From Branchiostoma belcheri (taxonomy: Eukaryota > Chordata > Leptocardii > Amphioxiformes > Branchiostomatidae): DNA of 64,000 nt. The notes beneath the pieces are model-generated. The model worked only from the letters and a program-made list of their open reading frames with translations, was not told the DNA's origin and searched no databases. Shown here one piece after another: positions 43,801 to 54,683 of the stretch (the stretch's first letter is position 1; the number at the start of each line of letters is the position of its first letter). The DNA is taken from NCBI RefSeq assembly GCF_001625305.1, contig NW_017804587.1, positions 573,045-637,044 of the forward strand. Reading direction: 5' to 3'. Position numbers and translations under genes: made by a program.

Positions 43801-46800
43801 ACAAACAAAGACCTTCTCCTCAGCTGACCCCGTGCTTCTATATCTGTGGCAAAAATTGTGGCGATTTCCTTATTATTTAGACAATCCTGTTATTCTTGTG
43901 ACAATCCTGTGATTCTAACCGCCTCGCTCCGTACCACATTGTTACGCTATGACGACCCTGACTTATCATTAAGTCGTATATTACTGTATACGTCTAAAAC
44001 CGATGTGACTCGTGTTAGCCGCCGGCAAGCGGAGCACAATAGTAGCGTGTGGGTAGAAAAACAGACGTTGGGCGATGTTGAGAAGCAGACACGTCACTAA
44101 CCTGATTAAACCGCGCTTCGTGCAACCCTCCCGCTGGTAAGGCAGTCCGTGCGCAGTCATTGACAGTGCTGGTGAGAATTTAAGGTGAAAACAGGCTACT
44201 AACGTCACTTACATCGTCATTCGTCATTCCATAAATTATCATTTTGGCGTTGAATAGGCAATTGCGCTTTTTGCGTGATAGTCGTTAAATAAATGTGAAT
44301 TGAATAGATAAAAATTTCGTAAATTATGCCATGTCCTTTATAGACGTAGACACGCAGTGATGTTGGAACGAAGGATGTGCTAAGAGACAGTATTTATACT
44401 TACATGGACGGCCTTGTTGAATCTAAATGTTGCTAATTTGTCAGATCGTCCGTTGTTACCTCCATACTGGCCTCAGTTGACCCAAGAAAGCTCCTCAGTT
44501 GACCTTAAGTTCCCTAGTTGATTTACATGTAGTTGAAGCGTAGTTAAAATAATTACTAGTACAACCGTCGTTAAAATGATTATAATCGTTAAGGCGGTGC
44601 CACAATGTCAGCGATCTTTGATCTAAATAATTGTTGATTGCAACAGAGTTGGAAATCTACCGCATCACATTGAACCGTAGCCTCTATCAGGCTTCAGAAG
44701 CGGCTGGAAAGGGTCGAAATTGACCACATAGACAGATAACATGCCAGGAGAGTTGGTCCGCTAGAGGAAACAGTTTACCGCACCTGACCTGTACTCTTTT
44801 AGCGGACCAACTCTCCCGGTATGTCATCTGTATATTGACCAATTTCTACGTTCTACCCGCTTCTGAAGCCTGGTAGAGGCTAACTAAACGCCAGCATTTC
44901 CTTATATAATCACAGTATGATTTCCACGGTCGCGTTGTGCTATTTATGTCTTTAACCTTGACCAGAGGTCGTTCCATTGTCAGGGATAACGGAAGGATGA
45001 CAACAAAGGGATGTGGGCGATTTGGAGCTAAATGTCACACGCAGCTCATTAAAAACTGAGTTATTTATCTAGGGTTTAGACTCATCCTCATAAACAAAGG
45101 AACACGTCATCGCGGGAGTCCATATAGGGGATAACAATCAGACAAAGGGGTTTAGAACAATAGAAAAGTTCTAAAAACTGCATTATGATGGAGAGAAGGC
45201 TGTGAAGTGCGAAAGGCTATGTAAATTGTCTTGTCATTTCGTAAACTGAAGGTATGGAAAGTCTATTATTATCTAAACAGCAGAGAGGAAGTAAAGTATA
45301 TGATTAGCATAACTTAGCGGTAACTTTCCCTGTAATGAACTTGCAGCTTCCTCTGCTGGTATAATTTTGCGTGGCCGATCCTTAAGATATAAAGTTAAGT
45401 TATGGGATGCTACCGTTAATATGATGGTTCAGTAAGCTTCAAGTCGGATTTCGGTAAAACCTGTTTAGATAATTGCACGTCGAAAGACTCCCAAGGTCTA
45501 GCAAAGTACTTATCTATAGTATTCAAATCATACCTTTGCGTTCAATAATGTGTTGTTAATTTTCTAAATGCAGAAAGTGCCACATTGTTACTTTGCATCG
45601 CGTTACTTTGACTACAGTACCTTGTTTATGTTAATTATGAGTTCCCATGTTCCTAATGTCACTTCAGCCAGGTTTAAAGTGATCCTATAAGCTATCTATT
45701 CTTCCTAAGGACCTAATCCCGGCCCCAGACAAGCTCCCAGACTGAGCACACCTCTCCCACGGATTGTTGTTTCTGCTGTTGGTCTCTTTGTCGCCGAAGT
45801 GTGTCAAACACCGGTCACTTTAAGTTTTGCTCTCAAAGTGTCAAAGGCTTTGGGATCCCCATTTTCAACATATTACAATGTACTTCTTGTGTTACGTGTG
45901 TACCAGTTTCCCAAATCACAAATACGTTGCTACTTGTATTTCAAGTGGATATTTCGGAGATTTGAACTCATCATGAACAAACCTAGTCAGATTTGAAAAG
46001 CATCGTTTTAGGCCGCCGGCCATGAAATTTGGAAGATCGTTCAACGAATTTCATTTAAACGTTTTGTATATTTTGTTTTCAATCATAATGTTATATGGTG
46101 CATCTAATTCTGTGACTTTATCAGTTTATGATTGGGATAATCCCCATCATAAAGTCACAGAAATCCCATGTTGGGCAGCACAGTGGGTGTTGAGCGTCAA
46201 GTGCAAGAAGCCCTACATTTCAGCTCGGTATAAGAAGCCCTACATTTCAGCTTACCCCGTCTGTACACCACCATGAGTAGCTGTTGTGTTTGCCCGTATG
46301 GCGCGCCCATTGTGCCCGTGGTACGGCCGGGAGTTTGTTATGACTGCAGGCGGGCGGGGGGAGGCTGAGAGCCCGGGTGTTGTGGTTTCTGTAAGTGGGG
46401 GTGTAATCCTTACGGTAACAACCCAGGCCGACTACAGACTAACTGGGGCGTCTGCTGACCTAGTCTGCACCGCGCGACGAATATATAGGGCAAAAGCAAA
46501 CCAAAAGGATGCATAATTCGTTAGAGAAATGAAAAAAAAATCGTTTGTAACATTCACTGAGCATTTCAACCCTCACTTGAAATTAAGATAATCTTGGGGG
46601 ATCAGATTGAAACGAATTTGCATTTTTCCAACTTGAAAACTTTCAAGCTAAGTTTGTATTAAATCGCAGTATAAATCGCAGCATTCATCTAAGCGCCCTG
46701 ACAACTTCGTCGTCCAACAGATTTACGACTGAAAATCTACGGAATGTTTTGGGTGTATCCTTCAAAATTCTGCTGTCTCATTCCGGAATAGTTACCGTTC

Positions 46801-49800
46801 AACGTTCTCCTATTTGTCACGTGACCGGGGAGCAGGTGTGACCGTTCGGGCGGAAAGCTGTCCCCGCCCAGGTCCGCCCATCCGGGCACAATTAGCACCA
46901 ACGGTTCTACAAACTACAGCTACCGCTGTGTTTAGCCTCTGCCAGGCTTCGGGAGGCGACTGGAAAGAGTAGAAATCGGTCAAATAGAGATAACATGCCA
47001 GGGGAGTTGGTCCGCCAGGGAGAACAGTTTTCCGCACCCGAAACTGCGTTCACACTGCCGGCGCGCTGCCCCCAACAAAGGTTTCTCTTTTTGCTCGTGT
47101 CCAACAAGACCGACTTGTTCTTTTGCGTCTTTTTGCTGGATAGGTGCGTTCAGTGAAAGTGCGAGCAAGAGACCACATTAGAAGTTGGCGTACAGCTCTT
47201 AAATATCAGCTTTCTGAACTTTACGCTTCACTTGGAAAAAACGAACATCGTGCAATACAATTTGAAAACTAGCGACATTAACTCAAAGAAGGCAGCAATC
47301 AATTCACAAAGGAGTCTGAGAAATATCTTTCGAACTACTTTGTCCTTGACGAGTCCGTTTCTTACAAGAAATTCGCTCCTGCCATTCCAAAAATTCCCCT
47401 CCGTATTGTTCGGTTCCTCTCCTTATTTTGGACAAAAACAGACGCTTGTTGTAGAAAAACAGACCTTTAAAGAAACTGCCCGCGTCCGACACACCGCGCG
47501 CCCTTGACCCGATAACACCTGCTCCTGTGTACGTACCGTTCCGAGCGTTAGTCCCTTTCTTTCTGCTGTGTCAGAATCGCAAAACCTGCGAAACGTCTCG
47601 GTTCAAGGCATAACACCCCTGCTCTAAAATTCTGGAGAACAAGTTGCTTCAGGAACTGATAGGTTTCAGTCTCCATACACCAGGGCAAAGCCTAGCCTTA
47701 TTAAAACGCGCTTAGATATAGCGATCCTGCAACTTACATGGCTCAGGAGAGCGGAGTTTGTGCTACATTTACTACGGGAATCTCTGGTCTTCTCAAGAAT
47801 GTTGTTAGACGTACTGAAGATGTAGGTTTTCTTAAAGATTGGCCTAACGAACGACTACTTCGTCTTAAAAGGACAGTCGGCATCAGTATCTTTAAGACAA
47901 CTTTGTTACAAGGCAGAAGACACCGTGAGATTGCAATAGATGATGAGGAGACAAAGACACCTGTAGTTTCCCCAAAGAAAAGTTAACGACTTAGAAAATG
48001 GTGAAACGAAGAAAAGGGCGGCCGATCTTCGCCCGTCGCGCGGACACAAAGCATCGCTGACGGTGGTCCACCTGCCGCTCTCAGCGGGCTAACCGTCCGA
48101 AACACATGTCAATCAAACGGACTGGTGAGTGACGATCCTGGTACGATAATCCCGCCACCGGCTTACAGCGAGTTTACTGGAACACTGTCTGTACGCGATG
48201 CTATCTGGTCTAATTGTCGGATTCTAAGCGCTAAACCGACTTGTGTACTTAAGAGGTATTTAAGAGTATTATAAATCTTGCTTTGACATAATTAGCTGGG
48301 ATGGGGGAGTGATAAGTCGTTATAAGACACGCAAGTGTTTGCTTTACCTTGGCTATAGACGACACATGTTGGAGGTTTCTGAATCTGAATCGGCCGGGAT
48401 TTGAACCCATGACGATGCGATCCAGAGACCTAACCACGAAAATCGCAGTAAGTTTCACGTGGTATGGGTGTCATCAAATTGTGACAATCAACGTAACAAA
48501 AGAGGACAGGCAACAAATTCACAGGGGACTGAAGCTTAGTCGTTGAAAAGACATAAGACCCAATCAAGATAAATGCAAAGATGGCTTAGTGCATATTCAT
48601 TGTTTTCGATACCATTGCAACTATCAACTTTATCAGCACGACTTAGCTTGTTTATCAAGCATAAATGTACGATAAAGATCTTTCATTTACTAATGCCCAA
48701 TCTGATGACGCAGATATGGGCGTTTTCGGTTCGTCTTGAATATTTTCTTGCACACATGACCGACTTTAATTAAAACTATTAAAATACTAACAAAGCAGGT
48801 CCAAAAACAGGAAAAATTTAGCTGAATTGGGAAAAGAACTGGCCAGTGGAGTTTGCCCACCATATAGTTCGTTTTCCCACGCTTCTGAGGACGAAATGGA
48901 ACTCCAACGGTTGACCCACTATCCTGGCCAGTCAGATTCTCTTCTTGCCAACTCCCTGTAGGAAGGCCTGGTAGAGATAAGATAAAACTCGCACGCCTTA
49001 AACGAAGTACAGAAACGAGCGGAAAACGTTTGTAGCTTGTAGATTAGTCGGGAAACATGTTGTTAACACGTCCCCGCGTACTAATGATGTTCCCCCCACT
49101 TGAGCACCTGTTGTCAGAGCCTGGAGCGGGGCTTACAGCGAACAACGAGACTCAAACCTCCTCCGTACAAACTGTCAACTCGGTATGCACATTTCTCCAG
49201 GGAAAACGCGCAAACTGGAAACATTTTCCGATGACAGATCTGGGAGTCTTTTGTTTCCTTTATTGCACCTGCGTTATTGAAGAAAAGTCCAATGAATTGT
49301 CGTTAAGTTTTGGCTTACGTCGATGAAAGTTAGACATCCAGGTAATGGGATACACAAGAAAACTGTAACTCAAGCAACTGGGTAGGGTTTGAAAACTGTC
49401 AGATGTTTCAAGTAGCATCCACTACTTTTCGTCAGTGACTTTCTCGTTTTGCCATTTTCTGCGGCGTTTTATATGCATTTCTGCTGTTTTCTAGTCCCAA
49501 CCAGACTAAGAACGCTGGCGGAAAAATAGTAAAATTTAGCCAAATTTTGAGCAAAAATTTGTCGCGGGAATTTGGGCACCATAAGCGTAAGGTTTCGTTT
49601 GTTACTACCGCAGGCTGATGACTCCCCTAGCCAACTATCCACCCTATTTTTGCCCTGAATTTTACTATCCACAACCCCATCGGAAGGCCTGGAGGAGGCT
49701 TGTGTATTTCTCTGCCCGCCTCTTCAAACAAGGAAATCCCTAACGCTATCAAGGCTATTAACCTAATCACTGTAACACTTTATAGCCGTTTAGCGAGTAG

Positions 49801-52800
49801 GTGCGAAGTGCACGCGCGGTAAACCAAGCGAACAAAAGCGCACCACCGGAGAGACCCACTGTGGGAGAGACCAAACGGAAAGACACACAAACCAATGTCA
49901 TCAAACCAATAGCAGTGGCTAGAGACTATAAAAGGTCTACTAACCCAGTAGCAAAGAGGCCCATGCAATTTCTAGAAGGCTCAAATTTTGGGTTTGATAT
50001 TTATTTCTTGTCCTTTTTCATTGGTTTTCGTAGTATGTGATGGGTTCTGAATGTCCTGAAAATTTCACCCGCCTCCGATATCAGGGAGGCATTTTCTCCT
50101 CAAACATGCTTCCCAGAGCATTCTTAGCCCCATAACAAGAAAATCAAGACTACTTTTTGTCCCAGAGTGTTTCTTATGTCCGGTTTTTATTATTTTCCCG
50201 CAGGAGGAGCCGACCCCGCACAAGGTGATTGAGAAGCGGCGGAGAGACCGCATCAACCAGCGGTTCGAGGAGCTGCGCGGACTGGTGCCCACCGCACGGA
50301 ACTCACAGGTGGGGACAACATAATTCAGTTTCCCAAATCACAGTTCAGCACAATTTACAGTATATTTTTTACGCAATCCAAACGGGTGGCAAATGGTAAC
50401 TGTCAGCGGTTCGAGGAGCTGCGCGGCCTGGTACTAGTACCCATCGCACGGAACTCACAGGTGCATATGGTAGAACATCGGCCAAACTTCGGCCCGAGGG
50501 CCTACAGTCGAAGTCTTAGCCTCTACCAGGCATCGAAAGCGGCTGGAAAGAAATTGGCCAAATAGACAGATAAAATGGGAAGGGGAGTTGTTCCGCTAGA
50601 GCGTGGTTTGCCGCTTCTGGCCCTTTCTACTGTTCCAGTCGCCTCCCGAAGCCTGTTAGAGGCTACCACAGACTAGGGAGAACAGGTACTTGCTCTTTCA
50701 CAGTGTTGCCTTAACGCACGTTCTGATGCTGCTGTTTTTTGCCGATCAAGTGCGAGGTTTCCCCGACTTTTTGGCCGACTAAAACCACCTGTGCATAAAA
50801 AAGGGAGAAAGCTGTCTCGTGAAGACCTTGTGATTTTCCTTTTCTACACTCAGCCGCGTGTCGAAAAACTTCCCAACACAAACGTCTGTTTCGTCAGCAG
50901 GTGGGTTTTGTAGGGAAGTAGAGCACGTCTCATTCAGGACGGGATTGTGTAGCCGACTCTACCGTCCTCACAGGTGGTTACCGAGTTTGTGTAAGGCTTA
51001 CAGAAACACGGACTAAACCCCACAAGACAAGCGGACCTGTTTTTATTGTGGAAAATCCGTGATCATCTGAATTATCAGAAATACTTCTGGAATGCATGGG
51101 CTAAGAGGAAAATGCAAAGAATTCCTTGAGTCAGCTGAAATTCCTATAAGTCAGCAGAAAGAAGCCATGATGTTAATGAATGTATTATTAGGCATAAGGA
51201 ACTCATTTATGCGTAGGCGTTATGTTATTATGGGGATAACAGGCATTAAAAGATAGCATTTGCGAGGTTTAAAATTCCGAAGGAAGGGAGCGAGAAGTAT
51301 AGCACAATTGTAGAGTTATTTATGATAATATTTTTGCAGATTTCTTCTGGTGAATGCATTTTTGGTGGGAGTGGGGTTTTAGCAACCTCTACCAGGCTTC
51401 GAGTAGCGACTGGAAAGAGTAGAAATTGGTCAAACAGAGAGATAACATGCCAGGGGAGTTGGTCTGCTAAATGAGTACATTTTGCCGCTCCCAAACTGTG
51501 CTTTTTAGCGGACTAACTCCCCTGGCATGTTATCTCTCTATTTGGCCAACTTCTACTCTTTCCAGCCGCTTCCCGAAGTTTGGTAGAGGCTTGGGTTTTA
51601 GTAACCCCTTCATCAACCAGCAAACAAGACAGATTGAAAATCGGACTGATACAGAAACTGAATCAGCTCCTTTCAGTGGAGTGAGTTTGCAGAGCCTTAC
51701 CCAATGACAGTTGAACAAAGCCGGTGACACTGACTACCTTCTGACATTTGGGATAATCCCTGCGATGTTTACTTTGTAAGCAACAGGGGGGACAATGTCA
51801 AGCCTGTAAACTTGGCATCACTCTGGGCCAAGTCAAGTCAAACCATTGTAGCACATCACTGTGCCACTGACGAAACTGTTTTCGTGACAAGGTACAAAGT
51901 TTGGGCAATGATTGAAGGTTACAACTAAGCAAATGAAGTACTTGGAAAGCCAGTAGACTGTATGGCACAATCTCTTGCTGTGGGGGGCTGGTAGGCCCCC
52001 ATCCCCAATACTGTGAGGCAAGTCGGCCAGAGTGTGACTTAGTCAGGCATATGAGAGTAGCAACCACAAACATACATCAGTGTTGCCCAAGAGGTATCCT
52101 GCAGATCCATCCGAATGTTTAAGTGACATAAGCACAGACCATGTCCAATAACAGGTAAATCTTATGTCAAGGCTGCTTACCAGGTATTCTCCCAGGGTCT
52201 TAAGGTTCCTTAAGTGTGGTTTGTACAGGTGAGAACTGTGATGTCCTTTCCCATGCTAGAACAGGGGTTAGACCATGGTTTCACTGACATTAGGCAGTAG
52301 GCATTTCCTCGGTCTCGTAAGACTGCAAAAGGAGGCTATGAAAATGACCAAAACAAACGGACCCTAGCTATATACCACCTCTCATTCTTAAGTATGTATT
52401 ATGTACTACAAATGGAAAAAGCTACTGGAGCATCATGGACCACTAGGCTCAGAGGGGACTGAGTGAGTGATGTGTAAGAATATGTGTAGAAATTTATTTA
52501 GAACTTTAAATGATGTAAACTGTATCTTACATTCATATATTCTGTCTGACCCTTACCTCTCCCCCCATGCGGCCTCAGTGAAAAGCGGCCTGCAGACCGG
52601 TTTGCTATTCTCATGAGTAAAGAATGGTTCAAACAATTATCAAGAGCAATTGTTCAGAAGGAGGATGAGCAATGGTGTCTTCAAGAAGTTGATAAGGAAC
52701 AGACATACAGACATAGGGAGGGTCAGTGGTGATGTCATGCAACAGGCATCAGCTACCAGCCTAATGAGGATGTCTGTCATTATGCTGTAATTCAGAGATG

Positions 52801-54103
52801 CATGGACGAAAACATGTGGATCATTCCAACAACGTACTGTCACGCTAGGGCGTAGAACAATTGTACGACATGAAATCTTTTGAACTCATGTCTTGGCTAT
52901 CTCCCTGTCTGTCCATAGCTTTAAGTCATTCATGCAATTTATCAATTTTGCCACAAGCTTCAGCACCAAATTTGCCAAGTTTAAACCCTCCCGTAATCTT
53001 TTTCATCATTTTTTGAATCTAAAAGCTTAGAGTACCTCACGTCGAAACCACTACTGGCAGTGTCCCAAGTGTTCTCCTGGAACTTGGGATCTTTTGTTCT
53101 CCTGCCTTAGATTATCATACAACAACCTTGTTCAACCTGCTTACGTGTGCAGAAATTCTTCCCCTAACACACTATAGTAAATTGCTCTCATTGCTTTTGT
53201 ACACTTTAAACCTACTCTGGAAAGAAGATTACAAATGTTAAGCAACATCTGAAAGAGCTAGATTTATGAGGCGTTATCCAAAGCTCGTTATTTTTGAGCC
53301 TGGATAATTAGAAGGCTGGACAGGGAGCAGTGAGCCAGAAGACATCGGTAATCCTGCAGAAAGGTTATCTTGGGATATCTTCGACTTTTCTTTTCAACCT
53401 TATGGCACAAGGCACTAATTTATGTGACCAATCGACGCCTTTTCAAGCAAATAATACTTAAGTGGAGGAAATTTTCAAAGGCAGTCAGATCATATTTCCA
53501 TTCTGGGCCATAATTGCACAGAAAGAACATTGCCTGGCCTTGGTGAATGGTGGAACGTTACCTTTGTAAAAGATAAGCCACCCTTGAAAGATAGATGCAG
53601 GCATAAATACTCAAAAGATATGGGGAAGTTCTGGTAGAGTTTCTCAGCTAAGGGTCACAGTAGCCATGTCAAAAATAACAGCATAGCAGATAATGTCTAT
53701 CAATTTTTGTAACACCTAATTAAATCCATTTTTTCTAACCCCAATGAACTGACTAAGACATTTTAAGATTCTTCCAACACTAATATATAATCTAAATGAC
53801 CTTAGTCCACACAGACACTTACAATAAGACCCTTCAACATGCAGAAGGCTCATCAAAATTGCAGGACAACCGAGGACGAAGGTGAAAAGAAGCACAGTGG
53901 AACTGAGGGTATCTTTGTGTGACCAAGACTTTGATGTTGTGTTGTGCAACATTTCTGTGTGACAAAGAAAAAAAACAAATGAATAACTTGATATCTTTTT
54001 TCCTGGCAGGGTGTTAAGAACGACAAAGTCGACCTCCTCCACATGACGATAGAACACCTGAAGACACTGACAGGAAGAACCTCACCTGTGGACAGGGAAA
54101 ATG
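40758..54103 (+). CDS. bHLH transcription factor of the HES/Hey/HELT class, 5' four exons only
   Basis: Exons 40758-40801, 41031-41121, 50204-50308 and 54010-54103 join in frame (phases 2, 0, 0, then 1) to 111 codons. A 45-residue Pro/Gly/Arg-rich leader precedes a bHLH domain. Its basic part and helix 1 read HKVIEKRRRDRINQRFEELR and helix 2 reads KVDLLHMTIEHLKTL. The KRRRDRIN core with Glu before it is typical of group-E repressors. The position before V/IIEK is Lys, as in HELT, where HES has Pro and Hey has Gly. Helix 2 lacks the usual LEKAEIL. The Orange domain and any C-terminal WRPW/YRPW-type motif should be on later exons, which I did not find. Expected role: a nuclear DNA-binding developmental repressor. 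Confidence 0.85.
41031..41121 (+). CDS. bHLH coding exon 2
   Basis: The acceptor is TCCTCCACAG and the donor GGG|GTGAGT. It codes a Pro/Arg/Asp-rich leader and then MDRHRRKRKAG; that internal Met is an alternative start. The run of basic residues could be a nuclear localisation signal. Confidence 0.85.
41161..41360. mobile_element. Foldback element, family B, copy 1
   Basis: The left end TAGTCTCTACCAGACTAACT and the right end GTAGGAAGGCCAGGTGGAGA are imperfect inverted repeats. The arms contain GCCAGGGGAGTTTGGCCGCC and its counterpart GGACTGACTCTCCTGGCCAA. AGAAACG stands on both sides (41,154 and 41,358), a possible target duplication. It lies 40 bp into the second intron of the bHLH gene. 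Confidence 0.65.
41361..42132 (+). other. bHLH intron 2, start
   Basis: Short TG repeats near 41,363 and several overlapping frames of 80-136 codons on both strands, none recognised. No supported feature. Confidence 0.4.
42133..42294. mobile_element. Foldback element, family B, copy 2
   Basis: 162 bp. TAGTCTCCACCAGACTCCTC and GCAGGCTGAATAC are matched by the complement at the right end (GCATTCAGCCTGC, GGAGTCTGGTGGAGACTA). The inner arms pair less well. Flanks TTAAACCTC and TTGTACTTC agree at 6 of 9 bases. Confidence 0.82.
42295..44677 (+). other. bHLH intron 2, part
   Basis: CpG-rich for an intron, with no supported gene. TACTAGTA occurs at 43,623 and 44,554. This could hold enhancers of the bHLH gene, but nothing specific is recognised. 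Confidence 0.35.
44678..44882. mobile_element. Foldback MITE, family A, copy 3
   Basis: About 205 bp, fully palindromic. TAGCCTCTATCAGGCTTCAG faces its complement ending GGTAGAGGCTA, and the inner arms with ACATAGACAGATAACATGCC and GGAGAGTTGGTCCGCTA pair as well. Closely related to copy 1. Confidence 0.88.
44883..46932 (+). other. bHLH intron 2, part
   Basis: A 50-bp foldback (CTGTGACTTTAT ... ATAAAGTCACAG) lies at about 46,107-46,161. The region from 46,290 to 46,480 is GC-rich. GTCACGTGAC at 46,816 is listed separately. No gene is recognised. Confidence 0.35.
46816..46825. promoter_or_regulatory. Palindromic E-box GTCACGTGAC
   Basis: A perfect 10-bp palindrome identical to the core of the CLEAR/USF-type E-box. 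It sits in a GC-rich patch in the second bHLH intron. The function is motif-based inference. Confidence 0.3.
46933..47045. mobile_element. Foldback MITE, family A, copy 4, left half only
   Basis: The left arm TAGCCTCTGCCAGGCTTCGG to GTTGGTCCGCCAGGGAGAAC is present, but the complementary right arm is missing. It is a solo half-element from deletion or incomplete copying. Confidence 0.8.
47046..48799 (+). other. bHLH intron 2, part
   Basis: An 82-codon plus frame at 47,738-47,986 is unrecognised. A GC- and CpG-rich patch at 48,000-48,130 could be regulatory. No supported gene. Confidence 0.35.
48388..48455 (-). ncRNA. tRNA-like sequence or SINE head
   Basis: On the minus strand, CGTGGTTAGG (A-box-like) is followed about 33 bases later by GGGTTCAAATCCCGG (a good B-box and T-arm). 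The acceptor stem and anticodon arm do not form cleanly by eye. It is therefore more likely a tRNA pseudogene or the head of a SINE than a working tRNA. Confidence 0.4.
48800..48979. mobile_element. Foldback element, family B, copy 3, 5' truncated
   Basis: The right end GTAGGAAGGCCTGGTAGAGA matches family B. The left part begins inside the element (ACTGGCCAGTGGAGTTTGCC), pairing with TATCCTGGCCAGT-like sequence, but the outer TAGTCTCTACC is absent. Confidence 0.55.
49492..49700. mobile_element. Foldback element, family B, copy 4
   Basis: Left end TAGTCCCAACCAGACTAAGA and right end CGGAAGGCCTGGAGGAGGCT. The inner arms include TAAAATTTAGCC and its diverged counterpart. It is older and less symmetrical than copy 2. 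Confidence 0.6.
49701..50203 (+). other. bHLH intron 2, end
   Basis: No feature except the pyrimidine-rich tract TTTTTATTATTTTCCCGCAG that forms the exon-3 acceptor. Confidence 0.5.
50204..50308 (+). CDS. bHLH coding exon 3 (basic region, helix 1, loop)
   Basis: 35 codons, phase 0 on both sides (CCCGCAG before GAGGAGCCG; ACAG|GTGGGG). It codes EEPTPHKVIEKRRRDRINQR, then FEELRGLVPTARNSQ. The split inside the loop after Gln fits the intron position common in HES/Hey genes. The 3' half is copied 152 bp downstream. Confidence 0.92.
50404..50460 (+). repeat. Echo of the bHLH exon-3 donor edge
   Basis: CAGCGGTTCGAGGAGCTGCG at 50,404 repeats 50,258. The copy continues to AACTCACAG|GTGCAT, ending 152 bp after the true exon end. 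The copy differs mainly by an inserted ACTAGT, which creates the palindrome GGTACTAGTACC. It stays open and keeps a GT, but I see no acceptor of its own. Confidence 0.92.
50517..50665. mobile_element. Foldback MITE, family A, copy 5, shortened
   Basis: TAGCCTCTACCAGGCATCGA faces its complement ending GTTAGAGGCTA at 50,665. The centre has lost about 50 bp relative to copies 1 and 3. It starts only 56 bp after the exon-3 echo. Confidence 0.85.
51383..51592. mobile_element. Foldback MITE, family A, copy 6, with target duplication
   Basis: CAACCTCTACCAGGCTTCGA faces GTTTGGTAGAGGCTT, and the whole 210 bp folds back. GGGTTTTAG stands on both sides (51,374-51,382 and 51,593-51,601), a perfect 9-bp target-site duplication. 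Nine-base duplications with long terminal repeats point to the Mutator-like superfamily, an inference from one clear and several decayed cases. Confidence 0.9.
51602..54009 (+). other. bHLH intron 3, distal part
   Basis: CpG-poor again, unlike the preceding 20 kb. No coding feature is recognised. A T-rich tract with TTTTTTCCTGGCAG forms the exon-4 acceptor. Confidence 0.5.
54010..54103 (+). CDS. bHLH coding exon 4 (helix 2)
   Basis: Starts after TCCTGGCAG in phase 0 and codes GVKNDKVDLLHMTIEHLKTL, then TGRTSPVDREN. The donor is either AATG|GTGGGT (54,104) or GG|GTAAAC (54,108). If unspliced the frame ends at TAA two codons later, so a downstream exon is expected. Helix 2 keeps the hydrophobic pattern but has Asp-Lys-Val-Asp where relatives have Leu-Glu-Lys-Ala-Glu. 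Confidence 0.85.
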
Positions 54104-54683
54104 GTGGGTAAACAACAAATTAAGCTCTCATCTCTTTTGGTTGGGAAAATACAGCATAGTTAGTACATTTAGACTACATGTGCCAGTTTGATTAAGTTTT
54201 AGACCACCAGACTGAGTCTAAGTTTCCAACATAGCATCATGGGAAATTGGAGATACCGACACATTCCTTCGCACTCCTTCACAGAATCATGAGAAAACAA
54301 ATCGAGGTACATTGTGTAATTTGATTTTTGTAGTCAAGTCTGGATACATTTGTTGTTTCGAAATACTAGGATACCACCCAGAAGTTTGCTCATTGTGTGC
54401 AATGACCACAATAGAAGACTTCAGTATGCAGATCTCCCATCTTGGCCCATTCAGAAGGAAAATATGTCCTGTCTGAGTTGTCTTACATCTGCTCAAGTTT
54501 TCTTGAGGCTCCAGGGTGGGCCTTGAGACCTTTCATGGGTGCTGACAATAGTAAGGAAACTCGGCCAGCTAACCCCATTACTGATATACAATAGACATTA
54601 GCCTACAACTCAGTGTCAGGCCTGAACTCTTCAGGACACTAGTCATACCAGCGAGTAGAGTTTCCAGTATCCAGAATGATTGT

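Noticed and set aside
47738-47986. 82-codon plus frame in the bHLH intron
   Set aside because: No recognisable family and no splice context; length is within chance for this composition.
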